A stretch of DNA of 64,000 nucleotides from Streptomyces sp. MUM 2J (GCF_022414535.1 NZ_JADWYM010000022.1:55334-119333), one strand, 5' to 3'. Counted from the first letter of the stretch, positions 1 to 10,097 are shown. Numbers and translations: made by a program. Notes: generated by a model from the sequence alone, not told the origin.

Positions 1-319
1 CGCTCAGCGCGACGATGTCCGTGGTGACGGGCTGCCGGCGGGCCCCGAAGTCCCGGAGCGCCGAGGTGATCCCGGGCAGCAGTTCCTCCGCCGCGCGCAC
101 CCCGCCCGACCAGAGCATGTGCGCGTGCCGGGCCTGCGGCAGTCCCTTGCGCGGTTCGGCACCGGCGGGCAGCACGTCCCGCTCCACGACCACGACCCGG
201 TCGGCGAAGGCCGTCAGCGCCCGCGCGGCGAGCATGCCGGTGTGGGAGCCGCCCAGGACGACGGCCGTCCTGGCGCCGCCCGCGGCGGCGGTTCTGGCGG
301 GGGACGCTGGTTCACTCAT
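1..319 (-). CDS. FAD-dependent monooxygenase/oxidoreductase, N-terminal part (cut by window edge)
   Basis: Only about 106 N-terminal residues are in the window; the gene runs off the left edge. The ATG at 319-317 gives a protein whose residues 18-35 form a dinucleotide-binding beta-alpha-beta start (VVLGGSHTGMLAARAL), followed by VVVVERD, where the acidic residue normally binds the FAD ribose, and then an LPQARHAHML stretch typical of flavin monooxygenases. It overlaps the stop of the upstream membrane-protein gene by 8 bp, so it is very probably co-translated with the two genes at 312-2170. The substrate is unknown. The family call is firm; the specific reaction cannot be read from the fragment. 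Confidence 0.8.
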   Translation of the reverse strand, partial: MSEPASPARTAAAGGARTAVVLGGSHTGMLAARALTAFADRVVVVERDVLPAGAEPRKGLPQARHAHMLWSGGVRAAEELLPGITSALRDFGARRQPVTTDIVALS

Positions 320-1595
320 GCGCGGGCACGCTCTCTGCCAGGGCGGCCGCACGGGCGCGGACCGCTTCGATGTCGTCGTGCCGGCGCAGGACCCGGGACA
401 CGGCCTGGATCTCCTGCAGCAGGTACGCGGTGTCCGGTCCGGACGGGGGAGCGGTGCTGTCGGTCCGGGGAGTCCGCTCCCGGGCGGCGACGGCGTCCAG
501 CATCGTCACGGCGGCGGCGAGGGCCTTCGCCCTCCCCGGTGCGAACCCGAGGGCGACGGCGGCCTCGTGCGCCCGCGCCCGCAGGCCCTCGTCGAGGTAC
601 CGGGAGAGCGGCAGCAACGCGTCGCGGATGAACGTCTCACGGCGGATCAGGCGCAGTTCCGCGGTGGAACGCGGCGCGAAGGGGGCACGCCCGCCACTGA
701 CGGTGCGCATCAGCCGGTACAGGGGCCGCAGCCGCCAGTGGTCGGCGCGGATCCGCCACCGCTCCTGGAGGTACTGCCCGCCGTGCGGCAGGATGAAGCC
801 GACCGCGACCAGGGTGGCGGAGACACAGGCGGCCGAGGGCGCCAGTTCGGTGCTCAGCCAGTCGAGGCGGCCGGTCCCGGTCCAGCGGGCGGCGACGGCG
901 GTCAGCTTGGCCGCGTCGAAGAGCAGGTTGGTGCCGTAGCCGATGCCCAGCAGCCGCAGCCCCCAGCGCAGCCAGGCGTCGAGGCCGTCGGTGCGCACCC
1001 AGTTCCAGATCAGCCGGGCCGTCACCGAGCAGGCGGCGGTGTGTGCGAGCAGGTAGAGCAGGATCTCCTCGCGCATGAACGGCGTGCGGGCGTAGTAGGT
1101 GTCCAGGTCGCGGGTGCGTTCGACGGGAACGTCGGCGAGGGCGAACAGCACCCACAGCGCCACCACCACACCGGTGTACACGACGACGACCCAGCGGGCC
1201 GCGCGGCGGGTCGAGCGCGAGCGGTCGGTGCCGTTGCGCCAGGCGACGATGAGCAGCAGCCACGACGCGCACAATGCGGTGAGCAGCGAGTACACCCAGG
1301 GCGCGGAGATGTTGGGCACGCCGGTGACGCGGTTGGTCCAGCTGATCGTCGAGGGGTAGGCGAAGACGAACACCGCGCACGCGAACAGGAGGAGCCCGCC
1401 GACACCCCGCAGCAGCGGGTCCCGCCACATCTTCACCAGGCTCGGCAGTTTGATGGCGAGCGCGACCGTGAGGGCGGCGATCGGCAGCCAGAAGGAGACG
1501 GAGAAGCGGCTGAGCAACCCGGCCGGATCCAGGGCCAGTTGGGCAGGGGCCGACATGCCCGCCGCAGCGGGGCCGACCGCGGTCAGCGCGCTCAC
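312..1595 (-). CDS. MAB_1171c-type integral membrane protein
   Basis: The 427-residue protein has about seven hydrophobic segments in its first 270 residues, then a soluble, Arg/Ala-rich helical C-terminal third. From memory it matches the actinobacterial 'MAB_1171c family putative transporter' group, for which no transport activity is established. I place the start at the GTG at 1595, which overlaps the stop of the metalloprotease-like gene in a GTGA arrangement (4 bp) and implies translational coupling. An ATG at 1556 is the alternative. In other Streptomyces this family sits beside an ImmA/IrrE-like gene and often an XRE regulator; here the regulator is missing. It could equally be a sensor or anchor rather than a transporter. 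Confidence 0.75.
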   Translation of the reverse strand: MSALTAVGPAAAGMSAPAQLALDPAGLLSRFSVSFWLPIAALTVALAIKLPSLVKMWRDPLLRGVGGLLLFACAVFVFAYPSTISWTNRVTGVPNISAPWVYSLLTALCASWLLLIVAWRNGTDRSRSTRRAARWVVVVYTGVVVALWVLFALADVPVERTRDLDTYYARTPFMREEILLYLLAHTAACSVTARLIWNWVRTDGLDAWLRWGLRLLGIGYGTNLLFDAAKLTAVAARWTGTGRLDWLSTELAPSAACVSATLVAVGFILPHGGQYLQERWRIRADHWRLRPLYRLMRTVSGGRAPFAPRSTAELRLIRRETFIRDALLPLSRYLDEGLRARAHEAAVALGFAPGRAKALAAAVTMLDAVAARERTPRTDSTAPPSGPDTAYLLQEIQAVSRVLRRHDDIEAVRARAAALAESVPAHE

Positions 1596-2170
1596 CGCAC
1601 CCGGCCTCCGCGTCTGCGGTACCCCATCGACCGCTGCACCGGGCCCAGGGGAGGCTCGCCGCCGCCGGAGGTCAGCGGGCGGAACGAGGCTGCCAGCCGG
1701 TGGCCGAAGTCGTCGGACTCGGCCTCCTCCCGTTCCCGGGAGCCGTTGCGGGCGGCGATGCTCAAGGCGGCGTCCTTCCAGTCGCGCGGGCCCGTCAGCG
1801 CGTCGGCGACGGCGCTGGCGGCGACGTGGTGATGGCGGTGGCCGGCGTGCACGTGCCACAACTCATGTCCGAGGATGACCAGTTGCTGCACGTCCTCGGC
1901 GCGCTCCTCGACGATCACCAGGTCGAAGTCGGTGAACTCCACCCACAGACCGGTGACCTCGATCTCGTCGGGGAACCTCTCGAAACGCAGTTCCAGGGGC
2001 CGCCCGCCGCGGCGTGCGCTCATCTCCTCGCACAGGGCCCGGCAGAGCGCGCGCACATCGGCCGGCGGCTCGGGTCTGCGGTGCACGGCTGCCGCGAGCT
2101 GGGCGGCGAGGTCGCGCATGGCAGAGCCGCGCCGCGAGCGTCGGCGCAGCGCCGCCACGAGGTCCGTCAC
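1592..2170 (-). CDS. ImmA/IrrE-like metallopeptidase-fold protein ('toxin component' family)
   Basis: The 192-residue protein carries an HELWH zinc-binding motif (HExxH) at residues 102-106, followed by VHAGH, whose histidine could be a further ligand. The fold resembles ImmA/IrrE proteases, which cleave repressors; many Streptomyces copies are labelled toxin-antitoxin 'toxin' by automatic pipelines without experimental support. The start is a GTG at 2170; an ATG at 2119 is also possible. It is the first gene of a three-gene overlapping set with a membrane protein and an FAD oxidoreductase. No XRE-type repressor gene, the usual partner, is seen within 400 bp upstream. A regulatory protease acting on a membrane or redox system is an inference only. 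Confidence 0.7.
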   Translation of the reverse strand: MTDLVAALRRRSRRGSAMRDLAAQLAAAVHRRPEPPADVRALCRALCEEMSARRGGRPLELRFERFPDEIEVTGLWVEFTDFDLVIVEERAEDVQQLVILGHELWHVHAGHRHHHVAASAVADALTGPRDWKDAALSIAARNGSREREEAESDDFGHRLAASFRPLTSGGGEPPLGPVQRSMGYRRRGGRVR

Positions 2171-2585
2171 GCCCTCTTCCCCTCCGTCCGTCTCGTCGGG
2201 TCCGCTGCGAGATTCCCGCTGCGTGACCGGATGTTCGAGCCTACGCGGCCGGAACTGTCCTCGTCATGTGATCCGGCGACCGTTGTTCAACCGGTAACGA
2301 CCGAGGCTGTCCAGAAGGGCGGCGAGGAGGTGCTGCACGGGGTGGACGGGACCCCGAAGGGCGCGGACGGCCCGGAGCCGCTGTGCACGGACCCGGTCCC
2401 GGTGTCCCGGCCGGACGCGCCTTCGCGGTGCCAGCCACACGCCCGGTCGCAGCCGTGCCGCCGGCCCGGTGTGCCGGTGAACGTTCCGCATGTGAATGGC
2501 CGGAGAACGGCCTTCACAGAAGACACACAACGGTCGCACAGTCTCAGCAACGACCGAACACCCCCCACGGAACGGATGGTTCACC
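2171..2585. other. Intergenic region between divergent genes
   Basis: These 415 bp separate the metalloprotease-like gene (minus) from the DUF4360 gene (plus). No convincing coding frame is seen, and in particular no HTH regulator. A possible minus-strand promoter has a TAGGCT -10 at 2238-2243 and an ATGACG -35 at 2262-2267 with an 18-bp spacer. Confidence 0.4.
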
Positions 2586-3251
2586 ATGCCTGGCGCCTTC
2601 CTCATGAGCGGTGCGGTGGCCGCACTGCTCACCGGGACCACCGCCTTCCTGCCCGCCCAGCACGTCGCGTCCCCCGTGTTCACCGACCCGCCGCCCGACC
2701 GGATCGTCATCGATGTCGCGACCGTGAACGGATCCGGCTGCCCGCAGGGCACCGCGGCCGTGGCGGTCTCCGAGGACAACACGGCCTTCACGGTGACCTA
2801 CAGCGACTACCTCGCCCAGGCCGGCGGCAATTCCGACCCGATCGCTTTCCGCAAGAACTGCCAGATCAACCTCGTCGTCCACGTCCCGCAGGGCTTTACG
2901 TACGCCATCGCCAGCGTCGACTACCGGGGTTTCGCCGCTCTCCAGTCCGGAGCGAGCGGCATGCAGAAGGCCTCGTACTACTTCCAGGGCTCACCGCAGA
3001 CCGCGTTCCGCAACCACCCGTTGGACGGCCCCTACAACGACAACTGGCAGGCCACGGACGAGACGGACTGGGCCCAACTGGTCTGGGCGCCCTGCGGAGT
3101 CCAGCGCAACTTCAACATCAACACGGAGCTGCGCGTGACTGCGGGCACCACGGAGCCCGACAAGGTCAGCTTCATGACCATGGACTCGACGGACGGGGAC
3201 ATCGGCACGGTGTACCACATGGCGTGGAAGGAGTGCCCGTCGTCGCAGTGA
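2586..3251 (+). CDS. Secreted DUF4360 domain protein
   Basis: The 221-residue protein starts at the ATG at 2586 with a hydrophobic segment (MSGAVAALLTGTTAFLPA) ending near AQH, consistent with a Sec signal peptide. The mature part is a beta-rich domain with conserved cysteine context (NGSGCPQGTAAV, FRKNCQINL, APCGVQRNFNINTEL) that I recognise as DUF4360, a family of secreted actinobacterial and fungal proteins of unknown function. An upstream in-frame start at 2496 would put 30 non-hydrophobic residues before the signal and is disfavoured. It stands alone, convergent with the aminotransferase gene only 36 bp away. Extracellular location is well supported; the role is unknown. Confidence 0.85.
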   Translation: MPGAFLMSGAVAALLTGTTAFLPAQHVASPVFTDPPPDRIVIDVATVNGSGCPQGTAAVAVSEDNTAFTVTYSDYLAQAGGNSDPIAFRKNCQINLVVHVPQGFTYAIASVDYRGFAALQSGASGMQKASYYFQGSPQTAFRNHPLDGPYNDNWQATDETDWAQLVWAPCGVQRNFNINTELRVTAGTTEPDKVSFMTMDSTDGDIGTVYHMAWKECPSSQ

Positions 3252-3287
3252 CCGCGCTGCCGGTCCCCCTTGCCCGGCCGGGCCCGC

Positions 3288-4811
3288 TCAGCCCGCCGCG
3301 GCGGGCCAGCCCGCGGCGCTGGGCCAGCCCGTCGCCGGCGCCGGGGTGAGCCCGTTGGTGCCCCTGACCTGGGCCGCGGTGAGTCCGCCCTGGGCAGGCA
3401 CGCCGGGCGGTGTGATGCCCGCCGCAGCCGGCTGCGGTGCCGGAACGGGTTGCGGCACCGGTACGGGCTGGGGCGCCGGAAGGGGCTGCGGCACCGGCAG
3501 GGGCTGGGGTGCCGGAAGGGGCTGCGGCACCGGTGCCGGCTGCGTCAGCGGCTGGGGCGCCTCCGGCAGGGGTGCCGGGGGCGCCGTCGGGATCTGCATC
3601 CCCGCGCCGTTGGTGGCACCGACCAGCCGGTCCACCGCCGCCGTACCCGAGCTGTAGCTGGTCCCGGTGCCCAGCTCGGGCACGGCGGCTCCCCTCCTGG
3701 TCCCGTAGAGCACCTGTTCCAGGCCGGACACCAGGCGACGCACGTCGACCTGGGGGCGCACCACGAGCCGCAGGAAGCGGCTGGACGAACCGATCTTGTT
3801 GCCGCACTCGCGGACCAGGATCCGGTGCTCGGTGAGGAGCCGGTCCCGGACCGCGGTGCCCTCCGCGCCGACGGGCAGGCGCACGAAGAGGAAGTTGCCC
3901 TGCGAGGGGTAGACCGTCAGGCCCGGCAGCTCGGACAGCCGGCTCGCCATCTCCAGCCGGTCCCGACGGACCTGCTGCAGGCTCTGGGCGTACTCCGCGG
4001 CGTGCTCCTTCAGCATGAAGACGACGTGCTCGGCGAAGGAGTTGAGGTTCCACTTCGGCAGCATGGAGCGGATCCGTCCGGCCAGGGCCGGGTTGGCGAC
4101 CAGATAGCCGAAGCGTACGCCGTGCAGGCCGAAGTTCTTGCCGAGGCTGCGCAGGACCACGACGTTGGGCCGGAGCATCGCCTCCTGGACGACCGAGGGT
4201 TCCGTCTCCGCGTCGGCGAACTCCAGGAAGCTCTCGTCGATCACGACCAGGTCCCGGTCGGCCATCGCGTCCATGAACTGCACCACCGCGTGCTTGTGCA
4301 GATAGCCGCCGTCGGGGTTGTTGGGGTTGCAGATCACCACCGCCCGCGTCCCGCGCGTGCGGACGAAGTCGGCGTACTGCGCCAGGTCCAGGGCGAAGCC
4401 GCCGGACTCCTGCAACGGGAACATGTCGACCCGCTTCCCGGTCTCCATCGGCTGGTCGGTCCAGCGCCCGAACGTGGGGACGGGCACGGCGAGCGACTCG
4501 CGGACCAGGAGGTGGTCGATCCAGGTGATCAGCTCCGTCGACCCGTTGCCCATCGCCACGCACTGCGGCGGGAGCTGGAGAAGGCTGCACAGTTCCGCGG
4601 TGATCGTGTCGGCGCTGCTCGGGTAGTACGTGACGATCTCCCGGAGGCGGGCCGCCATCTCGTCGAACATCGCAGGGGTGGGGAAGTACGGATTGCAGGG
4701 GATACAGAAGTCCGTCGGTCCCGCCCCGTCCCCGTCCTCCCGGGTCAGCGCCGCCATCGACGGGCTGTGCGCCGTGGTGCTGCGGAAGAGCGAGGTGACG
4801 TTGCCGGTCAA
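3288..4811 (-). CDS. Class I/II PLP-dependent aminotransferase with C-terminal Pro-Gln repeat tail
   Basis: The 507-residue protein starts at a TTG at 4811 preceded by a perfect GGAGG with 5-bp spacing; a GTG at 4850 lies inside a terminator and is rejected. Residues 40-390 form a fold-type I aminotransferase: GNGSTELI in the PLP phosphate region, CNPNNPDGG (the Asn loop), VIDESFLEF (the Asp binding the pyridine N) and SLGKNFG with the Schiff-base Lys at about residue 225. The overall pattern resembles histidinol-phosphate aminotransferases and CobD. The last 115 residues are unusual: low-complexity and dominated by six (L/V)P(A/V)PQP hexads, probably extended and disordered. The substrate is unknown; a role in the neighbouring sugar locus is not indicated because a terminator separates them. 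Confidence 0.85.
   Translation of the reverse strand: MTGNVTSLFRSTTAHSPSMAALTREDGDGAGPTDFCIPCNPYFPTPAMFDEMAARLREIVTYYPSSADTITAELCSLLQLPPQCVAMGNGSTELITWIDHLLVRESLAVPVPTFGRWTDQPMETGKRVDMFPLQESGGFALDLAQYADFVRTRGTRAVVICNPNNPDGGYLHKHAVVQFMDAMADRDLVVIDESFLEFADAETEPSVVQEAMLRPNVVVLRSLGKNFGLHGVRFGYLVANPALAGRIRSMLPKWNLNSFAEHVVFMLKEHAAEYAQSLQQVRRDRLEMASRLSELPGLTVYPSQGNFLFVRLPVGAEGTAVRDRLLTEHRILVRECGNKIGSSSRFLRLVVRPQVDVRRLVSGLEQVLYGTRRGAAVPELGTGTSYSSGTAAVDRLVGATNGAGMQIPTAPPAPLPEAPQPLTQPAPVPQPLPAPQPLPVPQPLPAPQPVPVPQPVPAPQPAAAGITPPGVPAQGGLTAAQVRGTNGLTPAPATGWPSAAGWPAAAG
3426..3533 (-). repeat. 18-bp/36-bp tandem repeat encoding PxPQPx hexads
   Basis: Six consecutive 18-bp units inside the aminotransferase gene encode alternating PVPQP(L/V) and PAPQP(L/V/A) hexads. 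Because V and A alternate, the real unit is a 36-bp dimer present three times. The repeat is in frame. Confidence 0.9.
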
Positions 4812-4826
4812 GGGGACCTCCGTGTC

Positions 4827-4860
4827 AGGGTGGCCCGTGCGGGGGAGCACGGGCCACCCT
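4827..4860. terminator. Perfect hairpin ending the ABC transporter operon
   Basis: A 14-bp perfect inverted repeat (AGGGTGGCCCGTGC and its complement) with a 6-nt loop GGGGGA lies between the permease stop at 5032 and the aminotransferase start at 4811. There is no U-tract, as is usual in Streptomyces. Confidence 0.8.
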
Positions 4861-5031
4861 GAGATACGGCGGCGGCCCGGGCACCGTTCAACCGGTGCGG
4901 CAACGGCCGCACGGCGGGTTCCGCTTCATCGGCCGGGCAGGCGCGGTCGCTCCACCGCCGGGGCCGGTGCCGGCGGCGCCCCCTGTCGGCAGGTGCCTGA
5001 CCCGGTACCGGACAAGGGCTGCGCAGGCGGT

Positions 5032-6279
<1,248 letters not shown>

Positions 6280-6283
6280 CGCG

Positions 6284-7825
6284 TTACCTCTTGTCCTTCG
6301 TCATCCGGCGCATCAGCACTTCCTGCGTGGCCTCGGCCCGCGGCACCTCGCCGGTGAGCCGCCCGGCGGCCATGGTGTAGATGCGGTCGCACATGCCGAG
6401 CAGTTCGGGCAGCTCGGAGGAGATGAAGACGACCGCCTTGCCCTGCGCGGCCAACCGGTCGATGACCGTGTAGATCTCGTACTTGGCACCCACGTCGATG
6501 CCGCGCGTCGGCTCGTCCAGGATCAGCACGTCCGGCCCGGCGAAGATCCACTTGCTGAGGACGACCTTCTGCTGGTTGCCGCCGGACAGCTTGCCGACCG
6601 GCTCGAAGACCGTCGGTGCCTTGATGCTCATGGACTGCCGGAACCCCTCGGAGACCTGCCGCTCCTCGTGCTCGTCGACCACGCCCCGCCGGGCGACCTT
6701 GCGCAGTGCGGTCAGCGAGATGTTGCGGTTGATGGTGTCGATGAGGTTGAGGCCGTAGTGCTTGCGGTCCTCGGTGACGTAGGCGATGCCGTGCCCGACC
6801 GCCTCCGCGACGGTCCTGGTGCGGATCTCCACGCCGTCCTTGAGGACCGTGCCGCCCGCGTACCGGCCGTAGACGCGGCCGAAGACGCTCATCGCGAGTT
6901 CGGTGCGGCCGGCGCCCATCAGGCCCGCGATGCCGACGATCTCCCCGCGGCGGACCCGGATCGACACGTCGTCGACGACCGTGCGGTGCCGGTCGATCGG
7001 GTGGTGCACGGTCCAGTTGCGGATCTCCAGCGCCGGGGCCGCGTTCTCCTCGGCCCGGTGCGGGGTGCGCTCGGGGAAGCGGCTGTCGAGGTCGCGCCCC
7101 ACCATGCCGCTGATGATGCGGTCCTCGGTCGTCTCCGGCGCCCGCACGTCCAGCGTCTCGACGGACAGCCCGTCGCGGATGATCGTGACCGAGTCGGCGA
7201 CCCTGCGGATCTCGCTGAGCTTGTGGGAGATGATGATCGAGGTGATGCCCTGGTCCTTCAACTGCAGGATCAGGTCCAGGAGTCTTCCGCTGTCCTCGTC
7301 GTTGAGCGCCGCGGTCGGTTCGTCGAGGATGAGCAGTCTCACCTTCTTCGACAGCGCCTTCGCGATCTCCACCAGTTGCTGCTTGCCGACGCCGATGTCG
7401 GCGACCCGCGTCTCGGGGTGCTCGTCGAGGCCGACCCGGCGCAGCAGTTCGGTGGCGTGCCCGAGGGTCTCCCTCCAGTTGATGAAGCCGCGGGCGGCGT
7501 GCTCGTTGCCGAGGAAGATGTTCTCCGCGAGGGAGAGGTGGGGAACCAGGGCCAGTTCCTGGTGGATGATGACGATGCCGAGCTGCTCGCTGGCCCGGAT
7601 GTCCCGGAACCGGCACACCTGTCCCTCGAAGAGGATGTCGCCCTCGTAGCTGCCGTGGGGATGGACGCCGGAGAGCACCTTCATCAGGGTGGACTTCCCG
7701 GCGCCGTTCTCCCCGCAGACGGCGTGGACCTCGCCCTGGCGGACGGTCAGTGTGACGTCCGACAGCGCCTTGACACCGGGAAAGGTCTTGACGATCGAGC
7801 GCATTTCCAGGACGGGTCCCGTCAT
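6284..7825 (-). CDS. ABC sugar transporter ATP-binding protein (CUT2, tandem NBD)
   Basis: The 513-residue protein contains two ABC domains, the hallmark of CUT2 sugar importers (XylG, MglA, GguA). The first has a canonical Walker A (GENGAGKST, about residues 38-46), a signature region at IGVGKQQLVEIA and Walker B LLILDEPT. The second has a degenerate Walker A (GLMGAGRTE) but a good LSGGNQQKVVLSKW signature and VLILDEPTRGID. One degenerate site is normal for this class. ATG 7825 has GGAAGG six bases upstream and is preferred over the TTG at 7840. It powers the importer with the permease just downstream. Confidence 0.93.
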   Translation of the reverse strand: MTGPVLEMRSIVKTFPGVKALSDVTLTVRQGEVHAVCGENGAGKSTLMKVLSGVHPHGSYEGDILFEGQVCRFRDIRASEQLGIVIIHQELALVPHLSLAENIFLGNEHAARGFINWRETLGHATELLRRVGLDEHPETRVADIGVGKQQLVEIAKALSKKVRLLILDEPTAALNDEDSGRLLDLILQLKDQGITSIIISHKLSEIRRVADSVTIIRDGLSVETLDVRAPETTEDRIISGMVGRDLDSRFPERTPHRAEENAAPALEIRNWTVHHPIDRHRTVVDDVSIRVRRGEIVGIAGLMGAGRTELAMSVFGRVYGRYAGGTVLKDGVEIRTRTVAEAVGHGIAYVTEDRKHYGLNLIDTINRNISLTALRKVARRGVVDEHEERQVSEGFRQSMSIKAPTVFEPVGKLSGGNQQKVVLSKWIFAGPDVLILDEPTRGIDVGAKYEIYTVIDRLAAQGKAVVFISSELPELLGMCDRIYTMAAGRLTGEVPRAEATQEVLMRRMTKDKR

Positions 7826-7857
7826 GGGCGTGCCTTCCAATCCGTTGGTGTCGCCCG

Positions 7858-8964
7858 TTACCTGAGCTGGTCGGCGGTGTAGTAGCCGCCGTCGACGAGG
7901 ATCTTCTGGTAGTTGTCCTTGTCGACGCTCACCGGCTGGAGCAGGTAGGAGGGGACGACCTTGGCACCGTTGTCATAGGTCTTGGTGTCGTTGACCTCGG
8001 GCGTCTTGCCGTCCAGGACGGCGCCGACCATGTTCGAGGCGACCGCTGCCAGCTTGCGGGTGTCCTTGTAGACCGTCTGCGTCTGCTCGCCCGCGATGAT
8101 CGACTTCACCGAGGCCAGCTCGGCGTCCTGGCCGGTGAGCACGGGCAGCGGCTTGTCCCCGGCTCCGTAGCTGTCCGACTTCAGCGCCGACAGGATGCCG
8201 ATGGAGATGCCGTCGTAGGGGGAGAGGACCGCGTCCACCCGGGCGCTCTTGTAGGACTTGGTGAGGATGTCGTCCATGCGTCGCTGCGCGGTGGCGCCGT
8301 CCCAGCGCAGGGTGGTGACCTGGGTCAGTTCCCTCTGGCCGGAGCGGACGACGAGCTTCTTGCCGTCGATGTAGGGCTGGAGGACGCTCATCGCCCCGTT
8401 GAAGAAGTACTGGGTGTTGTTGTCGTCGTTGGAGCCGGCGAAGAGCTCGATGTTGAACGGGCCCTTGCCGTTCTTCAGCCCCAGCTTGTCGACGATGTAG
8501 TTCGCCTGGAGCTCGCCGACCCTGCTGTTGTCGAACGAGGCGTAGTAGTCGACGTTCGGTGTGCCGAGGATGAGCCGGTCGTAGGCGATGACCGGGATGT
8601 TCGCGTCCTTGGCCTGTTGCAGGACGTTGTTGAGGGACTTGTTGTCGATCGCGGCGACGATCAGCGCCTTCACGCCCTGCGTGATCAGGTTCTCGATCTG
8701 GGAGACCTGCTGGTCGGGGTCGTCCTCGCCGTAGACGAGCCTGGTCCGGTAGCCCTTGGCCTCCAGCTCCTTCCTGACGTTGTCGCCGTCGGCGATCCAG
8801 CGCTCGGAGGACTTCGTCGGCATCGCGATGCCGATGGTGCCGCCCTGGGCGGACCCCTTGTCCTCCTTGCTGCCGCCCTCGCTGTTCTGCCCGCAGGCGG
8901 TCAGGGCGAGGGCGAGGCCGGCGGCTCCGGCTGTGGCGGCGAGGGCGGCTCTGCGGTTGCGCAT
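7858..8964 (-). CDS. ABC sugar transporter periplasmic-type binding lipoprotein (ChvE/XylF-like)
   Basis: The 368-residue lipoprotein has a short Arg-rich start, a hydrophobic core and a lipobox ending LALTAC, so Cys near residue 24 would be lipidated and the protein held outside the membrane. The mature part is a periplasmic binding protein type 1 fold with typical motifs (IGIAMPTKSSERWIADGD, GVKALIVAAIDNKSL, IPVIAYDRL, VLTGQDAEL, QTVYKDTRKLA) seen in xylose/arabinose/ChvE-type proteins. ATG 8964 is chosen because AGGAAG lies 6 bp upstream; a second ATG lies 6 bp earlier. It is the first gene of the importer operon. Confidence 0.92.
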   Translation of the reverse strand: MRNRRAALAATAGAAGLALALTACGQNSEGGSKEDKGSAQGGTIGIAMPTKSSERWIADGDNVRKELEAKGYRTRLVYGEDDPDQQVSQIENLITQGVKALIVAAIDNKSLNNVLQQAKDANIPVIAYDRLILGTPNVDYYASFDNSRVGELQANYIVDKLGLKNGKGPFNIELFAGSNDDNNTQYFFNGAMSVLQPYIDGKKLVVRSGQRELTQVTTLRWDGATAQRRMDDILTKSYKSARVDAVLSPYDGISIGILSALKSDSYGAGDKPLPVLTGQDAELASVKSIIAGEQTQTVYKDTRKLAAVASNMVGAVLDGKTPEVNDTKTYDNGAKVVPSYLLQPVSVDKDNYQKILVDGGYYTADQLR

Positions 8965-9059
8965 GGTCATCTTCCTTGATGTCTGAGCACGGCCTGGTCG
9001 GGTGGTGCGGCAACGCTGGGCAGGTGCGGTCGGTCCGGGCGGAAGTCCCGGGAGCGGAT

Positions 9060-9099
9060 GACTGTGTGGGATTCTGTTTGACTGCGTCGCCTTCTGTGA
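9060..9099. repeat. Degenerate 20-bp direct repeat upstream of the sugar-binding protein gene
   Basis: Two consecutive 20-bp units, each beginning GACTG and containing TTCTGT at the same offset (9060-9079 and 9080-9099), match at roughly 13 of 20 positions. They lie about 100-135 bp before the binding-protein start, so a regulatory role is possible but unproven. Confidence 0.4.
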
Positions 9100-9117
9100 A
9101 GTGGTGTGTCCGAAAAT

Positions 9118-10086
9118 TTATGAGCGTGTTTCAAAGCGTCGAAGGCTTCCGGGTAGCCGCGAGCCCAGGGGTGCCATGTCCCCGTCTGCGCCGTGCCGCG
9201 CCAGCAGGTCCAGTGCCAGCCGGCCGCGCCGCACCCGTTCCCGGGCGGTGGCCAGCGCCACGTCCCGCAGGTGGTGGCCGTAGGGGTAGAGGCCGGGTGC
9301 CTTCGACAGGCCGAACTTCAGGTACAGCGGCGCCCCGCGCCGGATCAGTTCGGCGACCTCGTACATCCGTACATAGCCGCCGAGGTCGTCCGGCGCCTCG
9401 ATGTACATGTCCATCGGGGCGCCCGACGCCTTCCGGATCTCGGTGAGGTGATTGAGCGTCAGGTCGCTCGGCACGTTGACGGAGTCGGCGCCGAGGTGCT
9501 CGTACACCGCGTAACTCGCCGGGTTCACGGGCCCGATGAGCGCCGAGACCTTCAGCGTGGTGTCGGCCGGGACGATCCCCCGCGCCCGCGCCCGGTGCAG
9601 GGTCCACAGCACTCCCTCGTCGGCGACGAGCAGGCACCTGACGCCCAGTTCCGTGGCGCGTACGGCGTCCTCGACGCATCCGGCGACGGCGTCGCGGCCG
9701 CGGGCGCGCGCTCCGGCCCCGCCCGAGTCGGTGCGGGTGGAGCCGCCGATGTCCCAGGTGCCGCGCGGTCCGGTGAAGAGGCAGAGTTCGACGTCGTGCC
9801 CGGCGGCGGTCTCGGCCATCTCGGTGATCTCGGCGTCGGTCAGCATCCACACGCCGCTGCCCTGGCTGATCCGGTGGATCGGCACGTCGAGCCGTGCGGC
9901 CTCCTTCAGGACCACGGTCAGCGCCTCGGGCCCCTCGCACGAGGGGATCTCCGTGCGCCAGCGGCCGCCTCCGGGGAAGGAGTGCGCGGAGGCGTCGGCG
10001 GGGTCGGGCGGAGGTGCGGCGAGGCCCAGCGCGGTGAGCGCCTGCTCGCCGGGGCGTCGGGTGGCCGTGGTGGAGGGAGTGATCAC
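9118..10086 (-). CDS. TIM-barrel-like protein, U32-peptidase-like (function unknown)
   Basis: The 322-residue soluble protein has alternating beta/alpha character with motifs such as LCLFTGPRGTWD, CLLVADEGVLWTLH, KVSALIGPVNPASY, LGADSVNVPSDLTL and MYIEAPDDLGG, which look like successive strand ends of a TIM barrel. I recall related proteins labelled 'peptidase U32-like' or 'hypothetical' in actinomycetes; no catalytic motif is recognised. It lies between the dehydratase/dehydrogenase operon and the ABC importer, on the same strand, and its promoter shares a 26-bp element with the dehydratase promoter. That suggests a role in the same sugar-acid pathway, perhaps as an aldolase or isomerase, but this is inference. 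Confidence 0.65.
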   Translation of the reverse strand: MITPSTTATRRPGEQALTALGLAAPPPDPADASAHSFPGGGRWRTEIPSCEGPEALTVVLKEAARLDVPIHRISQGSGVWMLTDAEITEMAETAAGHDVELCLFTGPRGTWDIGGSTRTDSGGAGARARGRDAVAGCVEDAVRATELGVRCLLVADEGVLWTLHRARARGIVPADTTLKVSALIGPVNPASYAVYEHLGADSVNVPSDLTLNHLTEIRKASGAPMDMYIEAPDDLGGYVRMYEVAELIRRGAPLYLKFGLSKAPGLYPYGHHLRDVALATARERVRRGRLALDLLARHGADGDMAPLGSRLPGSLRRFETRS

Positions 10087-10097
10087 GAGCGGTCCTT

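Noticed and set aside
4812..4850. Longer start for the aminotransferase at GTG 4850
   Set aside because: It lies within the terminator hairpin of the preceding operon, and a GGAGG-preceded TTG at 4811 is available.
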